NCBI GenBank assembly: GCA_964445305.1
Contig: CAYUKK010000167.1
Coordinates: 1 to 6,211 of the forward strand
DNA: 6,211 nt
Direction of reading: 5' to 3'
Source of the DNA: CAYUKK01 sp964445305
Lineage (GTDB): Bacteria > Acidobacteriota > Aminicenantia > Aminicenantales > UBA8522
The position numbers and the translations under genes were made by a program. Below the pieces are notes generated by a model. The model ran no database searches and had not been told where the DNA came from. It saw only the letters and a list, made by a program, of their open reading frames with translations. Within the stretch, counting starts at the first letter, position 1. Each line of letters starts with the position of its first letter. Positions 1 through 6,211 of the stretch are shown one piece after another.

Positions 1-447
1 TACCAGACGGCTAACGTCATCGAAAACTTGAGAGCCTGCGCCGAAGTTGCCGAACCGGCAGGGCTCATCCTCGTCCTCGAGCCGCTCAACCCCAAGGACC
101 ATCCAGGTCTCTTTCTAACCCGAATTCCGCAGGCTTTTGCCATCTGCCGGGCCGTGGGGAGCCCGTCCTGCAAAATTCTCGACGACCTCTACCATCAGCA
201 GGTCACCGAGGGCAACCTGATTCCCAATATCGACATGGCCTGGGAGGAGATTGCTTCTTTCCACCTCGGCGACACGCCGGGCCGGAAGGAGCCGACAACG
301 GGCGAGATCAACTACCGGAATATCTTCAAGCACCTCCACGCCAAGGGCTACCAGGGTGTGCTGTGCATGGAGCACGGCCACAGCCAGAAAGGAAAAGAAG
401 GAGAAAAGGCGACGATTGAAGCTTACCGAGCCTGCGACGATTTTTGA
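1..447 (+). CDS. Hydroxypyruvate isomerase-like TIM-barrel protein, C-terminal part (5' end outside window)
   Basis: The frame is open from base 1 to the TGA at 445-447 and gives 148 residues; the start lies upstream, so the in-window TTG at 28 is not the start. The fragment matches the C-terminal half of the hydroxypyruvate isomerase / xylose-isomerase-like TIM-barrel family (about 260 residues), so roughly 110 residues are missing, plus a signal peptide if there was one. Candidate divalent-metal ligands, one per barrel strand, are E27 (LEPLN), D62 (DDLYH), H88 (FHLGD) and E124 (CMEHG), counted from base 1. The stretch PGRKEP..GEINY after H88 is the family's most recognisable signature. Such enzymes interconvert aldose/ketose or hydroxypyruvate/tartronate semialdehyde, or epimerise keto sugars; the exact substrate cannot be read here. 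H88 sits where classical hydroxypyruvate isomerases usually have Gln, which resembles the sugar epimerases. The oxidoreductase gene follows 119 bp downstream on the same strand, suggesting a shared sugar pathway. Family assignment is firm, substrate unknown. Confidence 0.87.
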   Translation, partial: YQTANVIENLRACAEVAEPAGLILVLEPLNPKDHPGLFLTRIPQAFAICRAVGSPSCKILDDLYHQQVTEGNLIPNIDMAWEEIASFHLGDTPGRKEPTTGEINYRNIFKHLHAKGYQGVLCMEHGHSQKGKEGEKATIEAYRACDDF

Positions 448-472
448 GTCCATGCCAAACGAAATAGATAAT
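444..472 (+). promoter_or_regulatory. Candidate sigma70-type promoter for the downstream oxidoreductase
   Basis: TTGAGT (444-449, 4 of 6 to TTGACA) and GATAAT (467-472, 5 of 6 to TATAAT) are separated by exactly 17 bp. The -35 hexamer overlaps the stop codon of the isomerase-like gene. Transcription would start near 479, leaving a leader of nearly 90 nt before the ATG at 567. The genes could therefore be co-transcribed, or the second could be expressed on its own. This is a match by eye only. Confidence 0.4.
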
Positions 473-566
473 CTGAGGGAATTATTGATGGCGTTGGCAA
501 AAGCAAGAAGCCCGAAAGACCAAGGGGAAACGATGTCCGTCAAATGCTTTAAGGAAGGAGGATCAA

Positions 567-1865
567 ATGGCCAAAAAATCTTATAATCCCGATGGAAACT
601 ATAGAATTAGTCGGGTCTCGCGGAGGGATTTCCTCAAGGCGACGGCCGTGGTCTCGCTCGCCGCCTCCCTGCCCCGGATTCCGGGTGCTCATGCCGCCGG
701 CTCCGACGCCATTCGCGTCGGCATCATCGGCTGCGGCGGCCGGGGAACTGGCGCGGCCATCGACTGCATAACCGCCGCTCCGGGAGTTGAGGTCGTGGCC
801 ATGTACGACCTCTTCCAGGACCGAATCGACAGCTCGCTCAAAAAGCTCCTCGAGACCCACCCGGATAAGGTCAAAGTGCCTCCTGAACGCCAGTTCACTG
901 GCTTCGATGGCTACTTGAAGCTGGCCGCCTGTCCGGAAGTCAACCTCATCATCATGGCCGCTCCACCCCACTTTCGTCCGATGCATCTGCGCGCCGCCGT
1001 CGAGGCTGGAAAGCATGTCTTCATGGAAAAGCCGGTGGCTGTCGACCCGGTCGGCGTCCGCTCGGTCATCGCCTCCTCAGCCCTGGCTGAGGAAAAAGGG
1101 TTGGCCATCGTCGCGGGCACCCAGCGTCGCCATCAAGCCCACTACCTCGAGCTGATGAACCGCATCCACGACGGCGCTATCGGCGAGATCGTCGGCGGCC
1201 AGTGCTACTGGAACCAGGGCGAGCTCTGGGTCAAGAAGCGAGAGCCGGGCATGTCGGATATGGAATGGCAGTGTCGGAACTGGCTCTATTTCACCTGGCT
1301 TTCTGGCGACCACATCGTCGAGCAGCATGTCCACAACATCGATGTCATCAACTGGGCCTTCGGCACGCTGCCGGTCAAGGTCATGGGCATGGGCGGCCGC
1401 CAGGTCAGGACCGGCCCCGAATACGGCAACATCTACGACCACTTCGCCGTCGAGTTCGAATACCCCAACGGCGTTCGCGTCCTCAGCATGTGCCGTCAGA
1501 TACCCGGCTGCGCTGACCGCATCGAGGAACGCATTGTCGGGACGAAGGGTGTAGCTTTTGGCTACGGCGAAATCCGGGGCGAGAACCCATGGAAATTCGA
1601 AGGCGATGAGCCCAACCCCTATGTCCAGGAGCACGCGGACCTCGTCGCCAGCATCCGGAGCGGCAAGCCTTTGAATGAGGGCCGGCGCATCGCCGAAAGC
1701 ACGATGTGCGCCATCATCGGCCGGATGAGCGCTTACACGGGCCGGGCCATCAGCTGGGAATGGGCGATGAACTCATCGCAGCTCGATCTCTCCCCAAAAT
1801 CTTACGAGTTCGGACCGAACCGCGTCGATCCGGTGGCCATGCCGGGGATTACGCCGCTCATCTAA
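567..1865 (+). CDS. Tat-signalled Gfo/Idh/MocA family NAD(P)-dependent oxidoreductase
   Basis: This 432-residue protein appears complete and is of usual length for secreted members of the family. The ATG at 567 is chosen because AAGGAGG-type Shine-Dalgarno bases (551-561) end 5 nt before it. Residues 18-24 (SRRDFLK) are a twin-arginine motif, followed by a hydrophobic stretch and a probable cleavage site near A43/A44. The Rossmann domain begins at about residue 49 with the nucleotide-binding loop GCGGRG (55-60). APPH (132-135) and the family hallmark EKP (154-156, K155) follow. The C-terminal substrate domain contains EQHVHNID (252-259), whose H256 and D259 form the HxxD-type active-site pattern, and NPYxxEH (350-356). 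The family oxidises or reduces hydroxyls of sugars, inositols and glycosides with NAD(P). A Tat route implies that folded enzyme with bound cofactor is exported, as known for Zymomonas glucose-fructose oxidoreductase. The isomerase-like gene upstream supports a sugar role. Substrate and direction are not determinable here. Confidence 0.93.
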   Translation: MAKKSYNPDGNYRISRVSRRDFLKATAVVSLAASLPRIPGAHAAGSDAIRVGIIGCGGRGTGAAIDCITAAPGVEVVAMYDLFQDRIDSSLKKLLETHPDKVKVPPERQFTGFDGYLKLAACPEVNLIIMAAPPHFRPMHLRAAVEAGKHVFMEKPVAVDPVGVRSVIASSALAEEKGLAIVAGTQRRHQAHYLELMNRIHDGAIGEIVGGQCYWNQGELWVKKREPGMSDMEWQCRNWLYFTWLSGDHIVEQHVHNIDVINWAFGTLPVKVMGMGGRQVRTGPEYGNIYDHFAVEFEYPNGVRVLSMCRQIPGCADRIEERIVGTKGVAFGYGEIRGENPWKFEGDEPNPYVQEHADLVASIRSGKPLNEGRRIAESTMCAIIGRMSAYTGRAISWEWAMNSSQLDLSPKSYEFGPNRVDPVAMPGITPLI

Positions 1866-1891
1866 TCGAAGCGCAATCAGCTCTCTGTCTG
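1866..1891. other. Convergent intergenic gap without a clear terminator
   Basis: Only 26 bp separate the stop of the plus-strand oxidoreductase from the stop of the minus-strand tldE-like gene. I see no GC-rich stem with a T-run on either strand, only a 4-bp arm pair TCTG/CAGA at 1884-1896. Either termination is factor-dependent or the two transcripts overlap. Confidence 0.5.
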
Positions 1892-3214
1892 TCAGATGCC
1901 CGAGACGACGACGTCAGTGAAGACGAGGCTCGGGAAGCGTTGCGCCGAATAAGGATACGGGTCGTTCGCCGCTTCGACCAGCCTCTGCCAGATACGAAGG
2001 TGATTATCGGCGATATTCATCTCGGCAATCGGATGAACGGGCTCTCCTTTCTCAAAAAGCTGACCCAGGATGCCGATGGAAGTATCGCCGGTCGTCGAAT
2101 TGGAGTTCCCGCCGATAAATCCGGTGATGAGGATTCCCCGGCCAAGGTCTTTCATGATTTCCCTGACTGAACGCTTGCCCGGAGGAATGATCAGGTTGGA
2201 GGGACTGCCCGTCGTTGGCTCCCAGCCCAGCTTCCGACCGTAGTACCAATCGATGTAGAAATCTCTCAGCACCCCCTCCTCTATCATTACCCTCTTTTTG
2301 GCCGCTATCCCCTCGCTGTCGAAAGTCCTGCTCCCCAGACCGCCAGGAATGAATGGGTCATCGACGAGAGTCAGCACCCGGCTGGCCACCTTCTGGCCTT
2401 TCTTATCCGCCAGGAAGGACTGTTTTTGCTGGATGCTGCGGCCTAACATGGCCTGCAATAACCCGTTCCCGAACCGGGCCACAACCCGGTTCTCAATGAT
2501 GATGGGGAGCGTTTCGGTCTTGATTTTTCTTGCTCCGAGTAGGTTCAGAGCCCGGCTCGCCGCCTCGGCCCCGATTTCCTCTGGCCTGGGCAGTGCTTTC
2601 CGGCTTGGCGATGAGGCGTAGGAATACTCGGCTGGCCTCCGGTCGCCCTCGTCCCGGGCAGTCATCTCAGCCCCACCATAAAAAACTGTGCTTTCTACAT
2701 AACCGTCGAATCCGTTCGTCGCCATCAAAACCTGCTCCGAATGACCATCGTAACCAGCAGCCGTGACAGAAATGACTTTATCTCCGCCCTTGGATAGGCA
2801 GCTTTCCTCAATTGCCTTGACAAAGCTGTGCCGGCTCTCGGGCGTCAGTTTTTCGTAATCAGGGTCGTATAGTTTGAGGTCGACCGTCTGACGGCCCTGG
2901 TAGTATTTGGGGTCAGGCAGCGTTCGGAAGGGGTCTTCGGCGAGAAGCCGCGTTGAAGCGACAGCGTTAGCGATGAACGTTTTCAGGGATTCCAGACGGA
3001 GGTCGGAAGTGGTCTGGCTCGAATACCGCTTGTCGACGAAGATTTCCACCCGCAGCCCTTTGGTCGTCGCCTCCTTGATATTCTCTGGCTTGCGGTCACG
3101 GTAACTGATTTCAACAAAGCGCTCGACGCCAAGAGAAACGCGGCAGTCATCCGCGCCCGCCGCCTTGGCTATTTGAATCGCTTTCTCAGCCAGGTCGTAA
3201 AGCTCTTGTTTCAT
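1892..3214 (-). CDS. TldE/PmbA-like subunit of a TldD/TldE metalloprotease
   Basis: This gene encodes 440 residues from the ATG at 3214-3212, close to the roughly 450 residues of E. coli TldE (PmbA). An upstream TTG at 3250 would add 12 residues. The ATG is preferred because GAGGAG sits 7 nt before it, and the TTG would lie inside the end of the tldD-like gene. The order fits the family: an N-terminal alpha/beta domain with the YRDRKPENI stretch, a central part containing LPIIIENRVVARFGNGLL and a following GRSIQQKQS stretch, and a Gly/Ser/Thr-rich C-terminal segment around residues 366-380 leading to LFEKGEPVHPI. No HExxxH is present, as expected for the non-catalytic partner. In E. coli, TldD and TldE form a heterodimer that degrades unfolded peptides and matures microcin B17. 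The gene lies 16 bp downstream of tldD on the same strand and is surely co-transcribed. Unlike its partner it shows no signal peptide or hydrophobic N-terminus, so it is either cytoplasmic or exported bound to TldD. Confidence 0.92.
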   Translation of the reverse strand: MKQELYDLAEKAIQIAKAAGADDCRVSLGVERFVEISYRDRKPENIKEATTKGLRVEIFVDKRYSSQTTSDLRLESLKTFIANAVASTRLLAEDPFRTLPDPKYYQGRQTVDLKLYDPDYEKLTPESRHSFVKAIEESCLSKGGDKVISVTAAGYDGHSEQVLMATNGFDGYVESTVFYGGAEMTARDEGDRRPAEYSYASSPSRKALPRPEEIGAEAASRALNLLGARKIKTETLPIIIENRVVARFGNGLLQAMLGRSIQQKQSFLADKKGQKVASRVLTLVDDPFIPGGLGSRTFDSEGIAAKKRVMIEEGVLRDFYIDWYYGRKLGWEPTTGSPSNLIIPPGKRSVREIMKDLGRGILITGFIGGNSNSTTGDTSIGILGQLFEKGEPVHPIAEMNIADNHLRIWQRLVEAANDPYPYSAQRFPSLVFTDVVVSGI

Positions 3215-3221
3215 GGCTTGA

Positions 3222-3227
3222 CTCCTC
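3222..3227 (-). promoter_or_regulatory. Ribosome binding site that decides the tldE-like start
   Basis: Read on the minus strand this is GAGGAG, 7 nt before the ATG at 3214. It lies in the 16-bp gap after the tldD stop (3233-3231). It supports the 440-residue product over the longer reading that starts at the TTG at 3250. Confidence 0.75.
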
Positions 3228-3230
3228 GCT

Positions 3231-4766
3231 TCAGCCCTTGACTCCGCCAACGGTCAGCGTCTTGACCAGCGCGCTGGGCTGGCCAAAGCCAACCGGCGCC
3301 GCCTGCCCACCCTTGCCGCAGGCTCCAGCGCCGCCCTCGTGGAACTCGAAGTCATTGGCCAGCATGATGATGTTGGCCAGCATTTTCGGCCCATTGCCCA
3401 TGATGTTGACATCCTTGATGGGAGCGCCAAGCTTTCCGTTCTCGATCAAGCGCCCCTGCGCGACATAGAAGGCAAAGTCACCCTCGCCGATCTTGACCTG
3501 GCCGTTGCTGACATCCTGCACGTAGATACCCTTGCCCGCCGCCTTGATGACGTCCTCAGGCGTGGCTTCACCCGCCAGCATGTAAGTATTGCGCATGCGC
3601 GGGATGACATAATGCTCATAGCTTTCGCGTCTCCCGTTGCCCGTTGGCTTGACCCCATAAAATCGGGCTGAAATCTTGTCGTGGAGGTAGCTCGTCAAGA
3701 TTCCTCTATCAACGAGGATGGTTTTCTGACCGGGGGTTGCCTCATCATCAAAATTGATTGACCCAGTAAGGTGGGGAACTGTGCCGTCGTCGATGATGGT
3801 CACGAAAGGCTCAGCCACCTTCTTGCCGAGCATGGTGCTGTAGGTGGAGATTTTTTTTCGGTTGAAGTCCGCTTCCATGCCATGGCCGATGGCTTCGTGG
3901 AGAAGGACGCCCGTCACTCCTGGTCCCAGAACGACTGGCATCTCGCCGGCCGGCGGCTGGATGGCGTCGAAAAGGATGAGGGCCCTGTCCACCGCTGTCC
4001 TGGCCAGTCTGTCGATGAGGTCGGGCGTATAAAAGGAAAATTCACGACGCCCACCGAAGTTCCAGCCAGAGCGCTCCCGACGGCCGTTTTTCTCGGCCAC
4101 CACTGTCGCCGCCAGATAGCTTCGCGGCTGGAGGTCTTCAGCCTTGATTCCATCGCTCGTGACAACCAGGATGCGCTTCTGCTGGTCATGGAAGACAACC
4201 GTAACCTTGATGACCAGAGGGGACAGAGCAAAGCACTTGTCGTTAACCGATTGAACCAGTGGCAGTTTTGTCTCCAGGGGCACGGAGGAAAAGAGTGTTT
4301 TCACAGGATAATAGTTCTCCGTCTTGAGCTGGACAAACTCTCGCGCCGGCTCTCTCGTTGAAGCATTGGCAATCGTTGCGGCCGTCGAAGCGGCAGCCAG
4401 CATGGCCTTTTCGCTCAATTCCTGGGTGAACCCATAACCAACCTGGTCCCCCTTGACCGTCCTGATACCAACGCCCAGAGCGACATCGCAGGCGGCCCGA
4501 TTGACCTTCCCGTCTTCAAGAACAAGAAAGTTGCTGATGGTGTGCTCGAAGAAAAGGTCGGCGAAGTCGCCGCCCTTGGCCAGAGCTTGGCTTAACACTC
4601 TCCGGCACAGGGCTTCGGTGATGCCAAATTCCCTTTCGAAATAGCCACTTGTCTCTGTCTGGGCGAAGGAATACCAACCCCGCGACAGGAGCGGAGACGC
4701 GGCCACGGAGCCCGCCAGCGCCGTAGCGCTTGTTTTTAAAAAGGAGCGTCGGCTCATTTTTCTCAT
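3231..4766 (-). CDS. Tat-signalled TldD-like zinc metalloprotease subunit
   Basis: This is the 511-residue catalytic partner of the TldD/TldE protease. The metal site is intact: HEAIGH at 290-295 is the HExxxH motif (ligands H290 and H295, general base E291), and C483 in ACGKGGQ is the C-terminal cysteine that completes the zinc site in E. coli TldD. The fold around these is also typical: VLLHEAIGHGMEADFNR, and PVGFGQPS after the cysteine. The protein is about 30 residues longer than E. coli TldD (481). The extra length is an N-terminal Tat signal: SRRSFLK at 5-11, a hydrophobic stretch at about 12-27, and a probable cleavage SFA|Q at 35/36. The ATG at 4766 is supported by AGGAGG 5 nt upstream; M4 is a possible alternative start. 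E. coli TldD is cytoplasmic, so an exported version must meet other substrates, probably periplasmic or surface peptides. It is the first gene of a two-gene operon with the tldE-like gene. Confidence 0.95.
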   Translation of the reverse strand: MRKMSRRSFLKTSATALAGSVAASPLLSRGWYSFAQTETSGYFEREFGITEALCRRVLSQALAKGGDFADLFFEHTISNFLVLEDGKVNRAACDVALGVGIRTVKGDQVGYGFTQELSEKAMLAAASTAATIANASTREPAREFVQLKTENYYPVKTLFSSVPLETKLPLVQSVNDKCFALSPLVIKVTVVFHDQQKRILVVTSDGIKAEDLQPRSYLAATVVAEKNGRRERSGWNFGGRREFSFYTPDLIDRLARTAVDRALILFDAIQPPAGEMPVVLGPGVTGVLLHEAIGHGMEADFNRKKISTYSTMLGKKVAEPFVTIIDDGTVPHLTGSINFDDEATPGQKTILVDRGILTSYLHDKISARFYGVKPTGNGRRESYEHYVIPRMRNTYMLAGEATPEDVIKAAGKGIYVQDVSNGQVKIGEGDFAFYVAQGRLIENGKLGAPIKDVNIMGNGPKMLANIIMLANDFEFHEGGAGACGKGGQAAPVGFGQPSALVKTLTVGGVKG

Positions 4767-4783
4767 GAAACCCTCCTAAAAAT

Positions 4784-4789
4784 ATTATA
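4784..4789 (-). promoter_or_regulatory. Possible -10 element of the tldD-tldE operon
   Basis: Read on the minus strand this is a perfect TATAAT, 17 bp before the ATG at 4766. No good -35 hexamer lies at 16-18 bp; the best near match, TTGAAG at 4818-4813, is 23 bp away. A start 6-7 nt downstream would fall on the Shine-Dalgarno bases (4777-4771), giving an extremely short leader. It may instead be just AT-rich leader sequence. Confidence 0.3.
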
Positions 4790-5084
4790 CGAATGACGAA
4801 CCATAAAAGTTGCTTCAAAATGCAGGCTGACCTATACCTTCCGGGATAGAGCCAGCGCTCCCTCTATCTCTTTCCCCCATTGACGCCAGCTGCGCCCCGA
4901 CACTAACCTCTCTTCGCTCGCTGCCTGTCAAGAGACGGTCCTCCCATGAATGCTTTAGACTATTTTCATTGAAATGAGCAGCTCAGGCGCTACTTCACGC
5001 CACCAACTTCGGGGAGCAAGCCTCCTCGATTCCCCCCGTTAGGGGAGCTTATATCTCCTGGCCAAGAGCCCGGTTACAAGAGCG

Positions 5085-5113
5085 TGGAAAATGGCCCTTT
5101 GAAAACATATAAT
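5085..5113 (+). promoter_or_regulatory. Probable sigma70-type promoter of the second oxidoreductase gene
   Basis: TGGAAA (5085-5090, 4 of 6 to TTGACA) and a perfect TATAAT (5108-5113) are spaced by 17 bp. Transcription would begin near 5120 and give a leader of about 33 nt containing the GGAGG at 5141-5145. Spacing, hexamers and position all agree, which makes this the best promoter in the window. Confidence 0.6.
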
Positions 5114-5152
5114 GGATGCTGCTGGGTAAGCATTTTTCATGGAGGTAGGAAG

Positions 5153-6211
5153 ATGAAACGCCGCCAGTTCTTGAAATCTCTGTCCCTAACTGTGGCTGGC
5201 GCGGCCGGTTTCCCGACGATCGTCCCCGCCTCAGCCTTGGGAAAAACCAACCGCCCCGCTCCCTCCAATCGCATCGTCATGGCTGGCATCGGGTTCGGCA
5301 TGATGGGCTTTCCCAACATGGAATCCTTCCTGGGCAAAGACGAGGTCCAGTGGGTCGCTGTCTGCGATGTCGACCGCAACCATCTGGCTCAAGCAAAAGA
5401 GATGGTCGACCAGAAATACGGGAATAGGGACTGCGCCGCTTACACGGATTTCCGCGACCTCCTGCTTCGCCGCGACATCGACGCTGTCTCCATCGCCGTG
5501 CCCGACCACTGGCATGCTCTCCTCTCCATCGCCTGCGCCAGGGCTGGCTTCGATATTTACGGCGAAAAGCCCTTCAGCCACAGCCTCAAGGAGGGAAGGG
5601 CCATGGTCGAAGCCCTCCACCGCTACGGCCGCGTCTGGCAGACGGGAAGCTGGCAGCGTTCGGTCGAAAACTTCCACCGCGCAGCCGAGCTGGTCCGCAA
5701 CGGCCGCATCGGCAAAATCGTCAAGGTCGAAGTCGGCCTTCCCTCCGGCCACTACGATTTCGCCAAGACATTCGGCCAGGAAGAGATTACTCCGCCGCCG
5801 CCCGAGCTCGATTATGACATGTGGCTCGGACCCGCTCCCTACTGGCCTTACTGCAAGGCTCGCGTCCACATGAACTGGCGCTGGAACATGGATTTCGGGG
5901 GCGGCCAGCTCATGGACTGGGTTGGCCACCATGTCGACATCGCCCACTGGGGAATGGGCTGGGACCTGACCGGACCGGTTGAAATCGAGGGGCGAGGCGA
6001 ATTCCCGGAGCGCGGAATTTATAATTCTGCGACTCGCTATTATGTCACGGCCAAGTATGCGGATGGCACCGCCATGGACATCGCCGGCGGCTACCCCGAG
6101 ATCCGGAGTGGCACGCGCTGGATAGGCGAGAACGGCTGGGTCTGGGTCGACCGGGGGAAATTCGAGACCCATCCTGCTCATCTCATGGAGGAAGTCATCG
6201 GTCCGAACGAA
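5153..6211 (+). CDS. Tat-signalled Gfo/Idh/MocA family oxidoreductase, second subfamily (3' end outside window)
   Basis: The frame is open from the ATG at 5153 to the last base, giving 353 residues with no stop. Relatives are usually about 430-450 residues, so some 80-100 are missing. GGAGG (5141-5145) lies 7 nt before the start. KRRQFLK (2-8) is a Tat motif with a hydrophobic stretch to about residue 28. The Rossmann loop GFGMMG (47-52) binds the nicotinamide cofactor; PDHWH (117-121) and EKP (138-140, K139) are family hallmarks. The substrate domain has DMWLGPAPYWPY, then GGQLMDWVGHHVD, in which H259 and D262 form the HxxD active-site pattern. This arrangement belongs to a different subfamily from the oxidoreductase at 567-1865, so it is not a simple duplicate. 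The expected role is NAD(P)-linked oxidation or reduction of a sugar or glycoside outside the cytoplasm; the substrate is unknown. It is transcribed away from the tldD-like gene and probably leads its own operon beyond the window. Confidence 0.92.
   Translation, partial: MKRRQFLKSLSLTVAGAAGFPTIVPASALGKTNRPAPSNRIVMAGIGFGMMGFPNMESFLGKDEVQWVAVCDVDRNHLAQAKEMVDQKYGNRDCAAYTDFRDLLLRRDIDAVSIAVPDHWHALLSIACARAGFDIYGEKPFSHSLKEGRAMVEALHRYGRVWQTGSWQRSVENFHRAAELVRNGRIGKIVKVEVGLPSGHYDFAKTFGQEEITPPPPELDYDMWLGPAPYWPYCKARVHMNWRWNMDFGGGQLMDWVGHHVDIAHWGMGWDLTGPVEIEGRGEFPERGIYNSATRYYVTAKYADGTAMDIAGGYPEIRSGTRWIGENGWVWVDRGKFETHPAHLMEEVIGPNE

Larger units (their letters stand above)
4767..5152. other. Divergent intergenic region
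   Basis: These 386 bp separate the tldD-like gene (leftward) from the second oxidoreductase (rightward). No ORF of convincing length with a Shine-Dalgarno sequence is present on either strand. The region holds a candidate promoter at each end. Near the middle there is a short AT-rich inverted repeat TTTCA-T-TGAAA (4964-4974), which could be an operator but is too short to be sure. Another short repeat, TCCCC/GGGGA at 5031-5046, forms a 5-bp stem with no T-run, so it is not a credible terminator. No tRNA-like or repeated element was seen. Confidence 0.6.

Noticed and set aside
452..586. A 44-codon frame in the gap before the first oxidoreductase, overlapping its start
   Set aside because: No Shine-Dalgarno sequence precedes its ATG, the last codons overlap the next gene out of frame, and the peptide resembles nothing I know. 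I kept it only as a note on the leader.
1077..1634. A 185-codon open frame on the minus strand inside the first oxidoreductase
   Set aside because: It lies wholly opposite a well-supported gene and its Ala/Val/Asp-rich translation shows no family motif.
3215..3250. TTG at 3250 as the start of the tldE-like gene
   Set aside because: It would overlap the end of tldD and add 12 residues not needed by the family, whereas the ATG at 3214 has GAGGAG 7 nt upstream.
3771..4361. A 196-codon plus-strand frame opposite the tldD-like gene
   Set aside because: It is antisense to the HExxxH-bearing region of TldD. It has no Shine-Dalgarno sequence that I can see and no recognisable protein.
5031..5046. 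Short TCCCC/GGGGA inverted repeat as a terminator
   Set aside because: The stem is only 5 bp, there is no following T-run, and no gene ends nearby on either strand.
5231..6181. A 316-codon open frame on the minus strand opposite the second oxidoreductase
   Set aside because: The plus strand here encodes a clear Gfo/Idh/MocA protein with signal, Rossmann and EKP motifs. The antisense frame has no recognisable domain and is a by-product of GC-rich codon use.

Overview
This is a GC-rich bacterial fragment, about 6.2 kb long. It carries three complete protein genes and two that run off the window edges. The likely host is a free-living or gut heterotroph of the Acidobacteriota, Aminicenantes or Planctomycetota type. 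That guess rests on two things: Tat-signalled Gfo/Idh/MocA oxidoreductases sitting next to a TIM-barrel sugar isomerase, and a Tat-signalled TldD with a TldE partner. Both are common in those groups, but the window has no phylogenetic marker, so the placement is only a hint.

Layout. Positions 1-447 (+) hold the C-terminal part of a hydroxypyruvate-isomerase-like / xylose-isomerase-like TIM-barrel enzyme. After a 119-bp gap with a plausible promoter comes a complete Tat-signalled Gfo/Idh/MocA oxidoreductase at 567-1865 (+). It converges, across only 26 bp, on a two-gene minus-strand operon: tldD-like (4766-3231) followed by tldE/pmbA-like (3214-1892). A 386-bp divergent intergenic region (4767-5152) has a perfect TATAAT hexamer near each end. 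Beyond it, a second Tat-signalled Gfo/Idh/MocA oxidoreductase of a different subfamily starts at 5153 (+) and is cut by the window end after 353 codons.

How the genes may work together. The isomerase-like protein and the two oxidoreductases fit oxidation and isomerisation of sugars, glycosides or polyols. The Tat signals place the oxidoreductases outside the cytoplasm, where they would need a tightly bound nicotinamide cofactor. The TldD/TldE pair is a two-subunit metalloprotease. TldD keeps HExxxH and the C-terminal Cys, while TldE lacks HExxxH. Only TldD carries a Tat signal, so TldE may be co-exported in complex with it. Three of the four visible N-termini are Tat signals, so extracytoplasmic, folded, cofactor-bearing proteins are the theme. 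No RNA gene, mobile element, CRISPR array or convincing intrinsic terminator was found.
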